In this document: piece after piece, positions 6,868 to 13,582 of the stretch
How the letters are laid out: every line of letters begins with the position of its first letter
How positions within the stretch are numbered: position 1 is the stretch's first letter
NCBI GenBank assembly: GCA_016791465.1
Contig: JAEUWE010000402.1
Span: forward strand, 1 to 13,582
DNA: 13,582 nt
Source of the DNA: Pseudobdellovibrionaceae bacterium
GTDB taxonomy: Bacteria; Bdellovibrionota; Bdellovibrionia; Bdellovibrionales; JAMPXM01
Direction of reading: 5' to 3'
Position numbers and translations under genes: made by a program
The notes under the pieces: model-generated
The model's input: the letters and a program-made list of their open reading frames with translations, nothing else
Database searches by the model: none
What the model was told of the DNA's origin: nothing

Positions 6868-6889
6868 CAGCTTCCGGCGCCGGAAGCTG
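6868..6889. repeat. Perfect 22-bp palindrome between dcd and the outer-membrane gene
   Basis: Arms CAGCTTCCGGC and GCCGGAAGCTG are exact reverse complements with no spacer. As RNA it would fold with at most a 4-base loop. No T-tract follows on either strand, so it is not a standard intrinsic terminator. It lies downstream of the outer-membrane gene and upstream of dcd, both on the minus strand, so it may end or stabilise the first mRNA or bind a protein. The intergenic stretch 6788-6949 holds this and the smaller inverted repeat, and no gene. Confidence 0.7.
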
Positions 6890-6949
6890 AGCTGCGTTAT
6901 TCGGAGGTCGTCAGTTGTACAGATGCACAAAGACGGGAATGGAGGGGAG

Positions 6950-7540
6950 TTAAAATGCCCAACCGATGTCGATCTCGTTCGCGATACCGCCGCCAAGACC
7001 GTTGAAGCCAGAGTCGCGAACAGTGCCCGAAGAGTCTTTAAGTTCAATTTTGTTGAGCTTTGAAAGTCCGAGGCCCACGCCAACTCGGAAGGAAAAGCCG
7101 GAAGGGAGAATCCAGTGATATCCAGCGAGGCCGGTGAGTCCGAAGCCGGAGGCCTCACCGCTGATTTCGCCGTAGCTTAAACTGTTCTGTGTGACCTTTG
7201 CGCTGGCATAGGAGAGGCCGCCCGCGAGATAAGGTCCATCTTGAAGGGCTGGCGCCCGGAACGAGTAGGCGGCCCGAATGCCGACGCCGCTCGCGTTGAA
7301 GCGGTAGTCAAAAATTTTAGTGTTCCAGTAGAGGAAGCTCGGGCCAACGGTCCAGTGCTCATTTAATTTAACTTCGAAATTTCCAGAGACGGCTCCGACA
7401 AGCAGCGGAATGGGCGAGAGGCTCAAGTGATAGTGATGATCACCGGATGTGACCGCGTTGGCCGAGTCTTCGGCGAACGCATTGAAAGTCGTGAACAAGG
7501 CGGCGACTGTCGACAAGATGATCCAGAACGTCTTTTTCAT
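6950..7540 (-). CDS. Small outer-membrane beta-barrel protein
   Basis: 196 residues. A classic signal peptide (MKKTFWIILSTVAALFTTFNAFA, cleavage after AFA at 21-23) is followed by a mature chain of alternating hydrophobic/polar strands rich in Gly, Tyr and Ser, such as YLAGGLSYASAKV and GFGLTGLAGYHWIL. The chain ends in DIGWAF, with the terminal aromatic residue that the BAM machinery recognises. Size fits an 8-stranded barrel of the OmpA-transmembrane/OmpW-like class, but no named family is certain. A His-rich GDHHYHLSLS follows the signal. There is no Shine-Dalgarno before the ATG. Instead a -10 box ends 6 bases upstream, suggesting a leaderless mRNA. Confidence 0.82.
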   Translation of the reverse strand: MKKTFWIILSTVAALFTTFNAFAEDSANAVTSGDHHYHLSLSPIPLLVGAVSGNFEVKLNEHWTVGPSFLYWNTKIFDYRFNASGVGIRAAYSFRAPALQDGPYLAGGLSYASAKVTQNSLSYGEISGEASGFGLTGLAGYHWILPSGFSFRVGVGLGLSKLNKIELKDSSGTVRDSGFNGLGGGIANEIDIGWAF

Positions 7541-7546
7541 ATTCTA

Positions 7547-7575
7547 ATTTTATGAGCTGAATCATGAGGACTCAA
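7547..7575 (-). promoter_or_regulatory. Promoter of the outer-membrane protein gene (leaderless type)
   Basis: On the minus strand TTGAGT (7575-7570, 4 of 6) is followed after exactly 17 bases by TAAAAT (7552-7547, 5 of 6 to the -10 consensus). Six bases then lead to the ATG at 7540. Transcription starting at the usual 7th base after the -10 would begin on the A of the ATG, and no ribosome-binding site is present in between. Confidence 0.6.
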
Positions 7576-7636
7576 TTGCCGTTCGATGGAACTGGATCAA
7601 GGTGCTTCAGTACCGGCCTATCGGCTTCAAAGCCTC

Positions 7637-7668
7637 AAAAAAAAGACCAGGCTTGTGGCCTGGTCTTT
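7637..7668 (-). terminator. Rho-independent terminator of fusA
   Basis: Read on the minus strand, AAAGACCAGGC, a 5-base loop CACAA and GCCTGGTCTTT form an 11-bp stem that runs into eight T residues (7644-7637). It lies 32 bases past the fusA stop and is a strong intrinsic terminator. It keeps fusA transcripts from entering the outer-membrane gene. The plus strand lacks a comparable T-tract. Confidence 0.92.
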
Positions 7669-7699
7669 CGTGCGAGAAGTCGCATTGAAAACTGCGAGC

Positions 7700-9817
7700 T
7701 TAGCCTTTGGCTTCAGCTGCACGCTTTTCAAGATACTTCTTGTGGAGCTCTTCCTGGATCGTGCGCGGTACGGCTGCGTACTTCGCAAATTCCATCGTGA
7801 ACTCGCCTTTACCTTGAGTCGACGAACGCAGATCTGTCGAGTAGCCGAACATCTCTGTGAGCGGTACTTCGGCAAGAACAGTCACGCTACCTTCGAGGGT
7901 CTGTGTACCCTGGATGATACCGCGGCGTTGGTTGATTCCACCCATCACTGCGCCCTGATACTCTTCTGGCGCAACAGTTTCGAGCTTCATGATCGGCTCA
8001 AGCGCGATCGGACCAGCTTCCATGTACACTTCGCGAAGAGCGGCCATCGAGGCGATCTTGAACGCGAGGTACGATGAGTCGACGTCGTGGTAAGCGCCGT
8101 CCTTGAGGGTGACTTTCATGCCGACGATCGGGAAACCAATCAAAGGCCCTTTGGCCATCTGTTCTTTGAAGCCCTCGTCAACGGCCGGAATGAATTCCTT
8201 CGGAATACGTCCACCGACGACTTCGTCTTCGAACTCATAAGCTTTTGGATCTTTGCCTTCTTCAACCTGAAGCGGCTCGATCGTTCCAACAACTTTCGCG
8301 TACTGACCCGAACCACCCGTTTGTTTCTTGTGGGTGTAGTCGAAGTCTGTCACGCGCGAGATCGTCTCACGGTAGGCAACCTGCGGCTTACCAGCGATAA
8401 CTTCGCAGTTGAATTCGCGCTTCATGCGCTCGATGTAGATCTCAAGGTGAAGCTCGCCCATACCTTCGATGATCGTCTCGTTTGACTCTTCGTCGCGCTT
8501 CACGCGGAACGTCGGGTCTTCTTTGCGGAACTTCTGCAGAGCTTTTGAGAAGTTCGAAGCTGCATCTTTCGACTTTGGTGCAACGGCCAACGAAATAACC
8601 GCCTCAGGGATGAACATCGACGACATGGCGACGTTGATCGAGCCATCTGTGAATGTGTCGCCTGATGCGCAATCAACGCCGAACAAAGCAACGATATCTC
8701 CGGCAGATGCTGAGTCGATGTCGACCATTTCGTTCGAGTGCATGCGAACCATGCGAGGGATTTTCACCTTCTTCTGGTTCGTGGTGTTGATGATGAAGTC
8801 GCCTTTTTTCATCGTACCTTGGTAGATACGCATGTAAGTGAGCTGACCGTAGCGACCGTCATCAAGTTTGAAAGCATAGGCCACGAGCGGCTTGCTCGGG
8901 TCTGTTTCCATGATGACTTTCTCTTCGCCTTTGTCGAGATCAAGGCCGGTGTTCTCTTTTTCTTTTGGATTCGGGAGATAGTCCGAAATACCGTCGAGAA
9001 GTTTTTGAACGCCGCGGTTTTTGAACGCCGAACCGCAGAAGACAGGAACGAACTTCAATGCGATTGTCGCTTTTCGGATCGCCGCTTGGAGTTCCTGCTC
9101 AGTGGGCTCTTCTTCCATCAAGAACTTCTCGGCAATGCCCTCATCGACGTCAGCAAGTTTGGCGATGAGTTCAGTGCGATATTCTTTTGCCTGATCGATG
9201 AGATCAGCCGGAATGTCTTTTTCGATAACGTTTTCGCCGTTCTCGCCTTCGTTGTAGAAGGCGCGCATTTTCACGAGATCGACAACGCCAGCGAGTTTGT
9301 CTTCAAGGCCGATTGGGATCTGAGCCATAACGGCGTTCAGGCGGAGCTTCTCGCGAAGACCTTCCATAACGCGGAATGGGTTGGCGCCCGAGCGATCGAG
9401 TTTGTTGACGAAGGCAAGGCGGGGAACGTTGTAACGCTTCATCTGACGGTCGACCGTGATCGACTGAGACTGTACGCCGGCAACGCCGCAGAGAACGAGA
9501 ATTGCACCGTCGAGAACGCGGAGCGAGCGCTCAACCTCGACCGTGAAGTCGACGTGCCCGGGGGTGTCGATCAGGTTGAAGGTGATGTCTTTCCACTGGC
9601 CGTAAGTCGCAGCCGACTGGATGGTGATACCCTTTTCGCGCTCGAGATCCATGGAGTCCATGGTCGCGCCGACGCCGTCCTTACCGCGGACTTCGTGAAT
9701 CGCGTGAATACGACCGGTGTAGAACAAAATACGCTCAGAAAGCGTCGTCTTACCGGAGTCAATGTGGGCCGAAATACCAAAGTTTCGGACCTTCTCAAGA
9801 ACCCATTCGTTTGCCAT
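7700..9817 (-). CDS. fusA: Elongation factor G, mitochondrial / spdEFG1-like type
   Basis: Ribosomal GTPase that drives translocation of tRNA and mRNA. The 705-residue product is full length, with the G-motifs AHIDSGKTT (17-25), GITIQSAAT (63-71), DTPGHVD (84-90, catalytic His 88) and NKLD (138-141). Domains II to V follow: domain II has GQLTYMRIYQG, domain III GMGELHLEIY, domain IV the HKKQTGGSGQYAKV loop, and domain V a normal end. Features such as ISAHIDSGKTTLSER, EVRGKDGVGATMDSM and FGVDCASGDTFTD match mitochondrial EFG1 and the related spdEFG1 of spirochaetes, planctomycetes and delta-proteobacteria, not the usual str-operon EF-G (AHIDAGKTTTTER). The start ATG at 9817 has GGAG upstream. 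It stands alone, without rpsL, rpsG or tuf beside it. Confidence 0.97.
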   Translation of the reverse strand: MANEWVLEKVRNFGISAHIDSGKTTLSERILFYTGRIHAIHEVRGKDGVGATMDSMDLEREKGITIQSAATYGQWKDITFNLIDTPGHVDFTVEVERSLRVLDGAILVLCGVAGVQSQSITVDRQMKRYNVPRLAFVNKLDRSGANPFRVMEGLREKLRLNAVMAQIPIGLEDKLAGVVDLVKMRAFYNEGENGENVIEKDIPADLIDQAKEYRTELIAKLADVDEGIAEKFLMEEEPTEQELQAAIRKATIALKFVPVFCGSAFKNRGVQKLLDGISDYLPNPKEKENTGLDLDKGEEKVIMETDPSKPLVAYAFKLDDGRYGQLTYMRIYQGTMKKGDFIINTTNQKKVKIPRMVRMHSNEMVDIDSASAGDIVALFGVDCASGDTFTDGSINVAMSSMFIPEAVISLAVAPKSKDAASNFSKALQKFRKEDPTFRVKRDEESNETIIEGMGELHLEIYIERMKREFNCEVIAGKPQVAYRETISRVTDFDYTHKKQTGGSGQYAKVVGTIEPLQVEEGKDPKAYEFEDEVVGGRIPKEFIPAVDEGFKEQMAKGPLIGFPIVGMKVTLKDGAYHDVDSSYLAFKIASMAALREVYMEAGPIALEPIMKLETVAPEEYQGAVMGGINQRRGIIQGTQTLEGSVTVLAEVPLTEMFGYSTDLRSSTQGKGEFTMEFAKYAAVPRTIQEELHKKYLEKRAAEAKG

Positions 9818-9879
9818 ATCGCTCCATTTCCCCGTTGGACTTTCCTGTTTGTCCTAAGTCTAGTTGACAGTCGAGTCCG

Positions 9880-9901
9880 CCGGGATCTGGGAAAATCCCG
9901 G
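9880..9901. repeat. Inverted repeat in the fusA-recQ intergenic region
   Basis: CCGGGAT (9880-9886) and ATCCCGG (9895-9901) pair over 7 bp around an 8-base loop. This is in the 167-base gap between the divergent fusA and recQ, about 63 bases upstream of the fusA ATG. It could be an operator or a 5'-UTR hairpin of fusA. The rest of the gap holds four GATC sites and the recQ -10 box, and no gene. Confidence 0.4.
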
Positions 9902-9972
9902 ATCTAAATTTGATCTTTTATTTGATCAGAACGAATGTCTGTAACACGCGAGACGGGACGCGTCTACTGGTC

Positions 9973-9978
9973 TATAAT
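9973..9978 (+). promoter_or_regulatory. Perfect -10 box of recQ (leaderless type)
   Basis: TATAAT lies exactly 6 bases before the ATG at 9985, so a transcript starting at the usual distance would begin on the start codon. There is no Shine-Dalgarno between. The -35 position (9950-9955, GAGACG) matches poorly, so promoter strength may depend on an activator or be low. Confidence 0.5.
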
Positions 9979-9984
9979 ATTAGT

Positions 9985-11463
9985 ATGTCAGAGAGTGTCC
10001 CCAGTAGCCCATTTTTCGAGCAGGCCGAGCGCCTCCGTACCGATGTTTTTGAGTTTCCCTCTTGGCGGGAGGGGCAGGCGGAAATTTTAGCGGCACTTGG
10101 CCAGGGCGAAAATGTCTTGGGGGTTCTTCCGACCGGCCGAGGAAAGAGCCTTTGTTACCAGATTCCAGCGATGATGGGCGGTTCAGGAATTGTTTTGGTG
10201 GTTTCGCCTTTGATTGCACTGATGAAGGATCAGGTTGATGCGGCGCGCGCCAACGGTGTGAGGGCGGCGGCGATTCACTCGGGGCTTTCGCGGGACGAAA
10301 AAGAGCAGATTTTGCGCGACGTCGCTAAGCGGTCGGTGACGCTTCTCTATGCGACCCCGGAACGGTTTCGAAGCGAGCCGTTTTTGGAGGCTATTCGGGC
10401 GGCCGGCGGCGTTCGATTACTGGCGGTCGATGAGGCGCATTGTATATCGACGTGGGGCCATGATTTTCGTCTCGACTACTCGCGCTTGGGCGATCGCAGG
10501 CGAGAACTGGGTTCGCCACAAACGGTGGCGCTGACGGCGACAGCAACTGTGGAGACGCGGGCTGATATTGTTCGGCAGCTTGGGCTCACGCACGAAATTC
10601 TGGCGGATCCTTGGCGCGGGAACCTGGGTATTGAGGTCCTTGAAACGATGGGACTCGATGAGAAGATTCGGGCCTTTGTGATGCTTCGGCATCAGCGACC
10701 GGGGCCGGCGATTGTTTACTTTTCGTTGGTACAGACGCTTCGCAAATTCAGTGAAGAGATCGAGCGATTTGGAATGAAGCACGTGGTGTATCATGGGCAA
10801 CTTCAAGATCGCGTGCGAAAGCGCAATCAAGAGGCGTTCATCGGCGGCACGGAGGAGCTGATGCTGGCGACGCCGGCGTTTGGACTGGGTGTCGATAAGC
10901 CGGATGTGCGGCTCTTGGTGCACGCCGAAATTCCGGGGGCTTTGGAGGGCTATTACCAAGAGATTGGACGCGCCGGGCGCGATGGCGAGCGGTCGGAGTG
11001 TGCTCTTCTTTATGACCGCGACGATGTCTCGATTCAAACTGACTTTTTGAAGTGGGGCACCCCTGATCCGGGATTTATCCAAAGTGTGCACAACTTGATT
11101 GCGCGAAATGAGATGCGGGCAAGGCAAGAGGGATTTGAATATCTGCGCGCACAGATGAATTTCTATAATCGACGCGACTTTCGCGTGGAGACCGCCGTGC
11201 AGCTTCTTGAGCGCTGGGGCGCGCTTGAGGGACGAGAGCCAAGAGAATGGCGTGCGGTTGGAGAAATCCCCGCGGAGTACTTGGATCAAAAAGCATTTCA
11301 AGAGAATTTAAAGCGTCGCGAACAGAAGCTTCAGCAAATTGTGAGCATGGCAGAGAGCGACGCGGGCTGCAGGCTTCAGCAGGTGTCTTCGGTTTTTGGT
11401 AAGATGGAGTCGGGTCGACGATGTGGGATATGTGACCTCTGTGTGAAGGAGGGGGGACGATGA
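9985..11463 (+). CDS. recQ: RecQ-family ATP-dependent DNA helicase, short form
   Basis: A 3'-5' superfamily 2 DNA helicase for repair and recombination. In the 492-residue product, motif 0 is WREGQ (27-31), motif I LPTGRGKS (48-55), motif II DEAH (149-152) followed by the RecQ aromatic loop WGHDFR (157-162), motif III ALTATAT, motif V FGLGVDKPD and motif VI QEIGRAGRDG. A zinc site CRLQQ...CGICDLC closes the protein and gives the four cysteines of the RecQ Zn domain. No winged-helix RQC or HRDC domain follows, against about 610 residues in E. coli. About 90 residues between motif VI and the zinc site include an alternative winged-helix-like segment (VETAVQLLERWGALEG). The start at 9985 is chosen because the upstream in-frame ATG at 9910 would run through the TATAAT box. 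The stop overlaps aat by ATGA. Confidence 0.92.
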   Translation: MSESVPSSPFFEQAERLRTDVFEFPSWREGQAEILAALGQGENVLGVLPTGRGKSLCYQIPAMMGGSGIVLVVSPLIALMKDQVDAARANGVRAAAIHSGLSRDEKEQILRDVAKRSVTLLYATPERFRSEPFLEAIRAAGGVRLLAVDEAHCISTWGHDFRLDYSRLGDRRRELGSPQTVALTATATVETRADIVRQLGLTHEILADPWRGNLGIEVLETMGLDEKIRAFVMLRHQRPGPAIVYFSLVQTLRKFSEEIERFGMKHVVYHGQLQDRVRKRNQEAFIGGTEELMLATPAFGLGVDKPDVRLLVHAEIPGALEGYYQEIGRAGRDGERSECALLYDRDDVSIQTDFLKWGTPDPGFIQSVHNLIARNEMRARQEGFEYLRAQMNFYNRRDFRVETAVQLLERWGALEGREPREWRAVGEIPAEYLDQKAFQENLKRREQKLQQIVSMAESDAGCRLQQVSSVFGKMESGRRCGICDLCVKEGGR

Positions 11464-12179
11464 GTGCGTTTTCGATGAAGCGCCGATCGCGATTTCCTGA
11501 TCCGCGCGAGACAACAGTCGAGGGCATCGTAGCGGCGGGCGGCGATCTCTTGCCTGAGACTTTGATCGATGCGTACACGCATGGCATTTTTCCTTGGCCG
11601 CAAGAGGGAATGCCGATGCTCTGGTTCTCGCCCCCTGAGCGCGGGGTGATTGATTTGAGTGGTGATCTCAAGGCGCCTTCGAGATTTTTGCGCGAGTATT
11701 CAAAACTGATCGAGAATGGATCGATCGAAGTGCGTGCCGATACGGTGTTTGATGAGGTCATTGAATCGTGTCGAGTGGCGGCGCGACAGGGGCAGCAGGG
11801 GACGTGGATTCTTGGCCCGATGGTTGATGCCTATAGGCGTTTGCATGAACTCGATGTCGCGCACTCGATCGAAGTCTGGGAAGATGGCGAGTTGGTGGGC
11901 GGCCTTTACGGCGTATTCCTCCGCGGTGTTTTTAGTGGGGAGAGTATGTTTCATCGCCGGCCGAATCGAGGTAAGATAGCGCTATGGGCCTTGATGCAGA
12001 AGTTAAAGGCCGCGCAGTTGCCATTTCTTGATGTGCAGATGGTGACGCCGGTTGTGGCGAGTTTTGGCGGGGTTTTGATTTCACGTGATGAGTATTTGAT
12101 GCGGCTGCAAGAGGCGCAGACGCGATGGGAGAAGGGTGCATGGCGATTCGAGTGGGCGAAGGGACCGTGGTCACTCTGA
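11460..12179 (+). CDS. aat: Leucyl/phenylalanyl-tRNA--protein transferase
   Basis: Transfers Leu or Phe from aminoacyl-tRNA to proteins with N-terminal Arg or Lys, marking them for ClpS/ClpAP degradation (N-end rule). The 239-residue protein has the family blocks in order: GIVAAGGDLLPETLIDAYTHGIFPWP, MLWFSPPERGVI, TWILGPMVDAYRRLHE, AHSIEVWEDGELVGGLYG, FSGESMF (from about residue 158), and FLDVQM...ASFGG..ISRDEYL. The loop after GESMF reads HRRPNRGK where many have (S/H)RxxxASK. The ATG is inside the ATGA overlap with recQ and has a very strong AAGGAGG 4-7 bases upstream, so it is coupled to recQ. Confidence 0.95.
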   Translation: MSAFSMKRRSRFPDPRETTVEGIVAAGGDLLPETLIDAYTHGIFPWPQEGMPMLWFSPPERGVIDLSGDLKAPSRFLREYSKLIENGSIEVRADTVFDEVIESCRVAARQGQQGTWILGPMVDAYRRLHELDVAHSIEVWEDGELVGGLYGVFLRGVFSGESMFHRRPNRGKIALWALMQKLKAAQLPFLDVQMVTPVVASFGGVLISRDEYLMRLQEAQTRWEKGAWRFEWAKGPWSL

Positions 12180-12655
12180 GTTATCGATTGCAAACAGAAA
12201 ATGGCGATGTGCTTGAAGACCGCACGCCTGAAAATCCATTTGAGTTTCAATTTGGCTGTGGTGAAACGCTGCCAGCGATCGAGAGCATTATCCGCGGGAA
12301 AACCGAGGGTTTTGAGGCGTCGCTCGGTGTGGCGGCCGCTGAGGCCTATGGAGACTATCGCGATGATCTCCTGGTGCGGGTTCCGCTCGATCGGTTTCCG
12401 GTTCCATCAGACGTGCAAGTGGGAATGAAGTTTGGAACGGTCGGTCCCGATGGCGAGCCGCTCACGGTCCGCGTGATTGAAGTCGATGAAGAGGAATGTG
12501 TCGTCGATGGAAATCATCCACTTGCGGGGCTCGCGATCGAAATTGATTTAAAAATTCTCAAGATTGAGGCGGCTGAAGGCTCGGATGAAATCGACAGTTC
12601 AGCGGACGAGCTTGATGAGGTTGTCGAACCAAAGACACGACGTGTGTTGCATTGA
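12140..12655 (+). CDS. slyD: SlyD-type FKBP peptidyl-prolyl cis-trans isomerase
   Basis: A folding catalyst with chaperone activity. The 171-residue product has the SlyD pattern: VVTLSYRL (10-17), a short FKBP core around FEFQFGCGETLPAIE (34-48), the insert-in-flap chaperone domain with AEAYGDYRDDLLVRVPLDRF, and DGNHPLAG followed by a hydrophobic strand. The His/Cys-rich nickel-binding tail of E. coli SlyD is absent. A short acidic tail rich in Glu and Asp replaces it, so a nickel-delivery role is unlikely. The start at 12140 gives the standard N-terminus (MAIRVGEG) with GAAGGG upstream. A longer form from 12125 is possible. It overlaps aat by 40 bases in another frame and ends 4 bases before the convergent membrane gene. 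Confidence 0.92.
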   Translation: MAIRVGEGTVVTLSYRLQTENGDVLEDRTPENPFEFQFGCGETLPAIESIIRGKTEGFEASLGVAAAEAYGDYRDDLLVRVPLDRFPVPSDVQVGMKFGTVGPDGEPLTVRVIEVDEEECVVDGNHPLAGLAIEIDLKILKIEAAEGSDEIDSSADELDEVVEPKTRRVLH

Positions 12656-12659
12656 GACC

Positions 12660-13582
12660 CTAGCTTGCGAGGAGGGGACCGATGAGGCGGCGATTGGGTG
12701 GCGACTTCATTTTGAAGATCCAGTAGTCCAAGTAAAAATGGTAGTAGTTCAATGCCAAACCGATACAAAGCGCGATGGACTGAAGCGGCTTTGAGTCAAT
12801 GTCGGGGGCGAATCCTGGAAAGGCTCCGAAGCGGAACTGACCAATGCAGTAGAGAAAGACAAGGCTGAAGACGGCAACAAAGATCAGGGACTGCGGGACG
12901 ATCTTTTTGAGGTTGCTACTTTTTTTATGCACTCGGCTTTCTATGAAAAGGTACTCAATGCCGTGAACGGCCTGGGTCACAAAAATCGTAAATCCCGATG
13001 TGTCGAATAAAAACCAGGGCGTCAACCTGGCCAGGAAGAGCGCTTTAATTGCAAAAAAGTCGCGTCTTGCAATCTGCCAGAGAGATTTGATGTAGAGGAT
13101 GAGACTTAGCGCAAACGAAAAGTAGCAGAGCGAGTTTACAAGGGTGGAGCTTTGAATCGACTCAATGTGCAGGCCTGTTAAACGGAGACAGTATCCAGCT
13201 CCGAGTGCGAGGCATGCCCAGTGCTCGTAGCGTCGAGCCTTGGCCTCCGCCGTCAAGGTAGAAGGAGTTGGTATCGCATGGACAAGCCTTTGATTGTAGA
13301 GAAGGCTGATGCCGAGCGACTGTCTGATGGAATGCAGAGCCCGAATCCAGTTGCAGATGACAGCAAAGAGCAGCACTGACACGCCGTCCACTTTGAACAC
13401 GGAATTGTTGTCCAGAAACAAGAATACAAAAAACAGTCCAAACAAAATTGTCAGATGCCGTCTTAGAGTGAAATTCGACTCGCGAAAGAGCTGTCGGTAC
13501 TCACTGGAGTAAAGAATGTTTTTAAAGGTAAAGGCAATATGGGTGAGGTTAAAGAAGACAACACCCGAAATCCAGTTTCGAC
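12660..13582 (-). CDS. Polytopic membrane protein, unknown (5' end outside window)
   Basis: The frame stays open from the TAG at 12660-12662 to the right edge, so 306 residues are visible and the start is outside the window. The TTG at 13445 is not a credible start. About eight or nine hydrophobic segments follow one another, for example WISGVVFFNLTHIAFTF, LTILFGLFFVFLFL, LVNSLCYFSFALSLILYI, IFVTQAVHGIEYLFI and LIFVAVFSLVFLYCIGQF. The last one ends in NYYHFYLDYWIFKM. Histidines repeat near helix ends or inside helices (THIAF, QAVHGIEY, YYHFYLDYW), which could form a metal or substrate site. The terminal H-x3-D-x2-(I/W) shape recurs in other uncharacterised membrane proteins. No transporter or enzyme family is firmly recognised. 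Codon use looks less GC-rich than the neighbouring genes. Confidence 0.75.
   Translation of the reverse strand, partial: RNWISGVVFFNLTHIAFTFKNILYSSEYRQLFRESNFTLRRHLTILFGLFFVFLFLDNNSVFKVDGVSVLLFAVICNWIRALHSIRQSLGISLLYNQRLVHAIPTPSTLTAEAKARRYEHWACLALGAGYCLRLTGLHIESIQSSTLVNSLCYFSFALSLILYIKSLWQIARRDFFAIKALFLARLTPWFLFDTSGFTIFVTQAVHGIEYLFIESRVHKKSSNLKKIVPQSLIFVAVFSLVFLYCIGQFRFGAFPGFAPDIDSKPLQSIALCIGLALNYYHFYLDYWIFKMKSPPNRRLIGPLLAS

Noticed and set aside
9864..9869. Plus-strand TTGACA as -35 for recQ
   Set aside because: It is over 100 bases from the TATAAT at 9973 and has no acceptable -10 at 16-18 bases; likely chance.
8738..9907. 389-codon open frame antisense to fusA on the plus strand
   Set aside because: It lies wholly over the certain fusA gene, its translation has no recognisable domain, and it is explained by the codon bias of the EF-G gene.
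10417..11301. 294-codon open frame antisense to recQ
   Set aside because: Covers the conserved helicase motifs of recQ on the other strand; rich in Arg, His, Ser and Pro like a shadow frame; no start signals.
13253..13512. Short open frames on both strands over the right-edge membrane gene
   Set aside because: They overlap the continuous minus-strand membrane frame that runs to the window end, and show no ribosome sites or coherent protein features.

Overview
The window looks like ordinary chromosomal sequence from a free-living or predatory Gram-negative bacterium of the Bdellovibrionota / former delta-proteobacterial kind. This is an inference. It rests on an EF-G of the type shared by spirochaetes, planctomycetes, delta-proteobacteria and mitochondria, on a beta-barrel outer-membrane protein, and on the mix of housekeeping genes. 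There is no phage, insertion sequence, CRISPR array, rRNA or tRNA, and no gap over 300 bases.

Left part (1-5107, plus strand). The 3' end of an unidentified gene closes with a strong intrinsic terminator. Next come the alpha and beta subunits of a branched-chain-type 2-oxoacid dehydrogenase E1, then a class I methyltransferase. These three genes are joined by two 1-base TAATG overlaps, so they are probably translated together. A PPP-like metallophosphoesterase and a secreted protein of unknown function follow on the same strand. No E2 or E3 gene lies in the window.

Middle (5108-9817, mostly minus strand). This part holds pyrE, a small tail-anchored membrane protein read divergently from pyrE, a dcd-cutA pair with an ATGA overlap, a small outer-membrane beta-barrel protein, and fusA with a clear terminator. 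pyrE and dcd both supply pyrimidine nucleotides.

Right part (9985-13582). recQ, aat and slyD run on the plus strand with 4-base and 40-base overlaps and look like one operon for DNA repair, N-end-rule tagging and protein folding. They meet head-on a polytopic membrane protein that runs off the right edge.

Most of the window is standard core genome. The most interesting signals are: -10 boxes placed exactly 6 bases before the ATG of both the outer-membrane protein and recQ, with no Shine-Dalgarno (probable leaderless mRNAs); the mitochondrial-type EF-G; the coupled E1alpha-E1beta-methyltransferase unit with a strongly basic tail on E1alpha; and a perfect 22-bp palindrome between dcd and the outer-membrane gene. 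I did not find a convincing new defence or mobile system.
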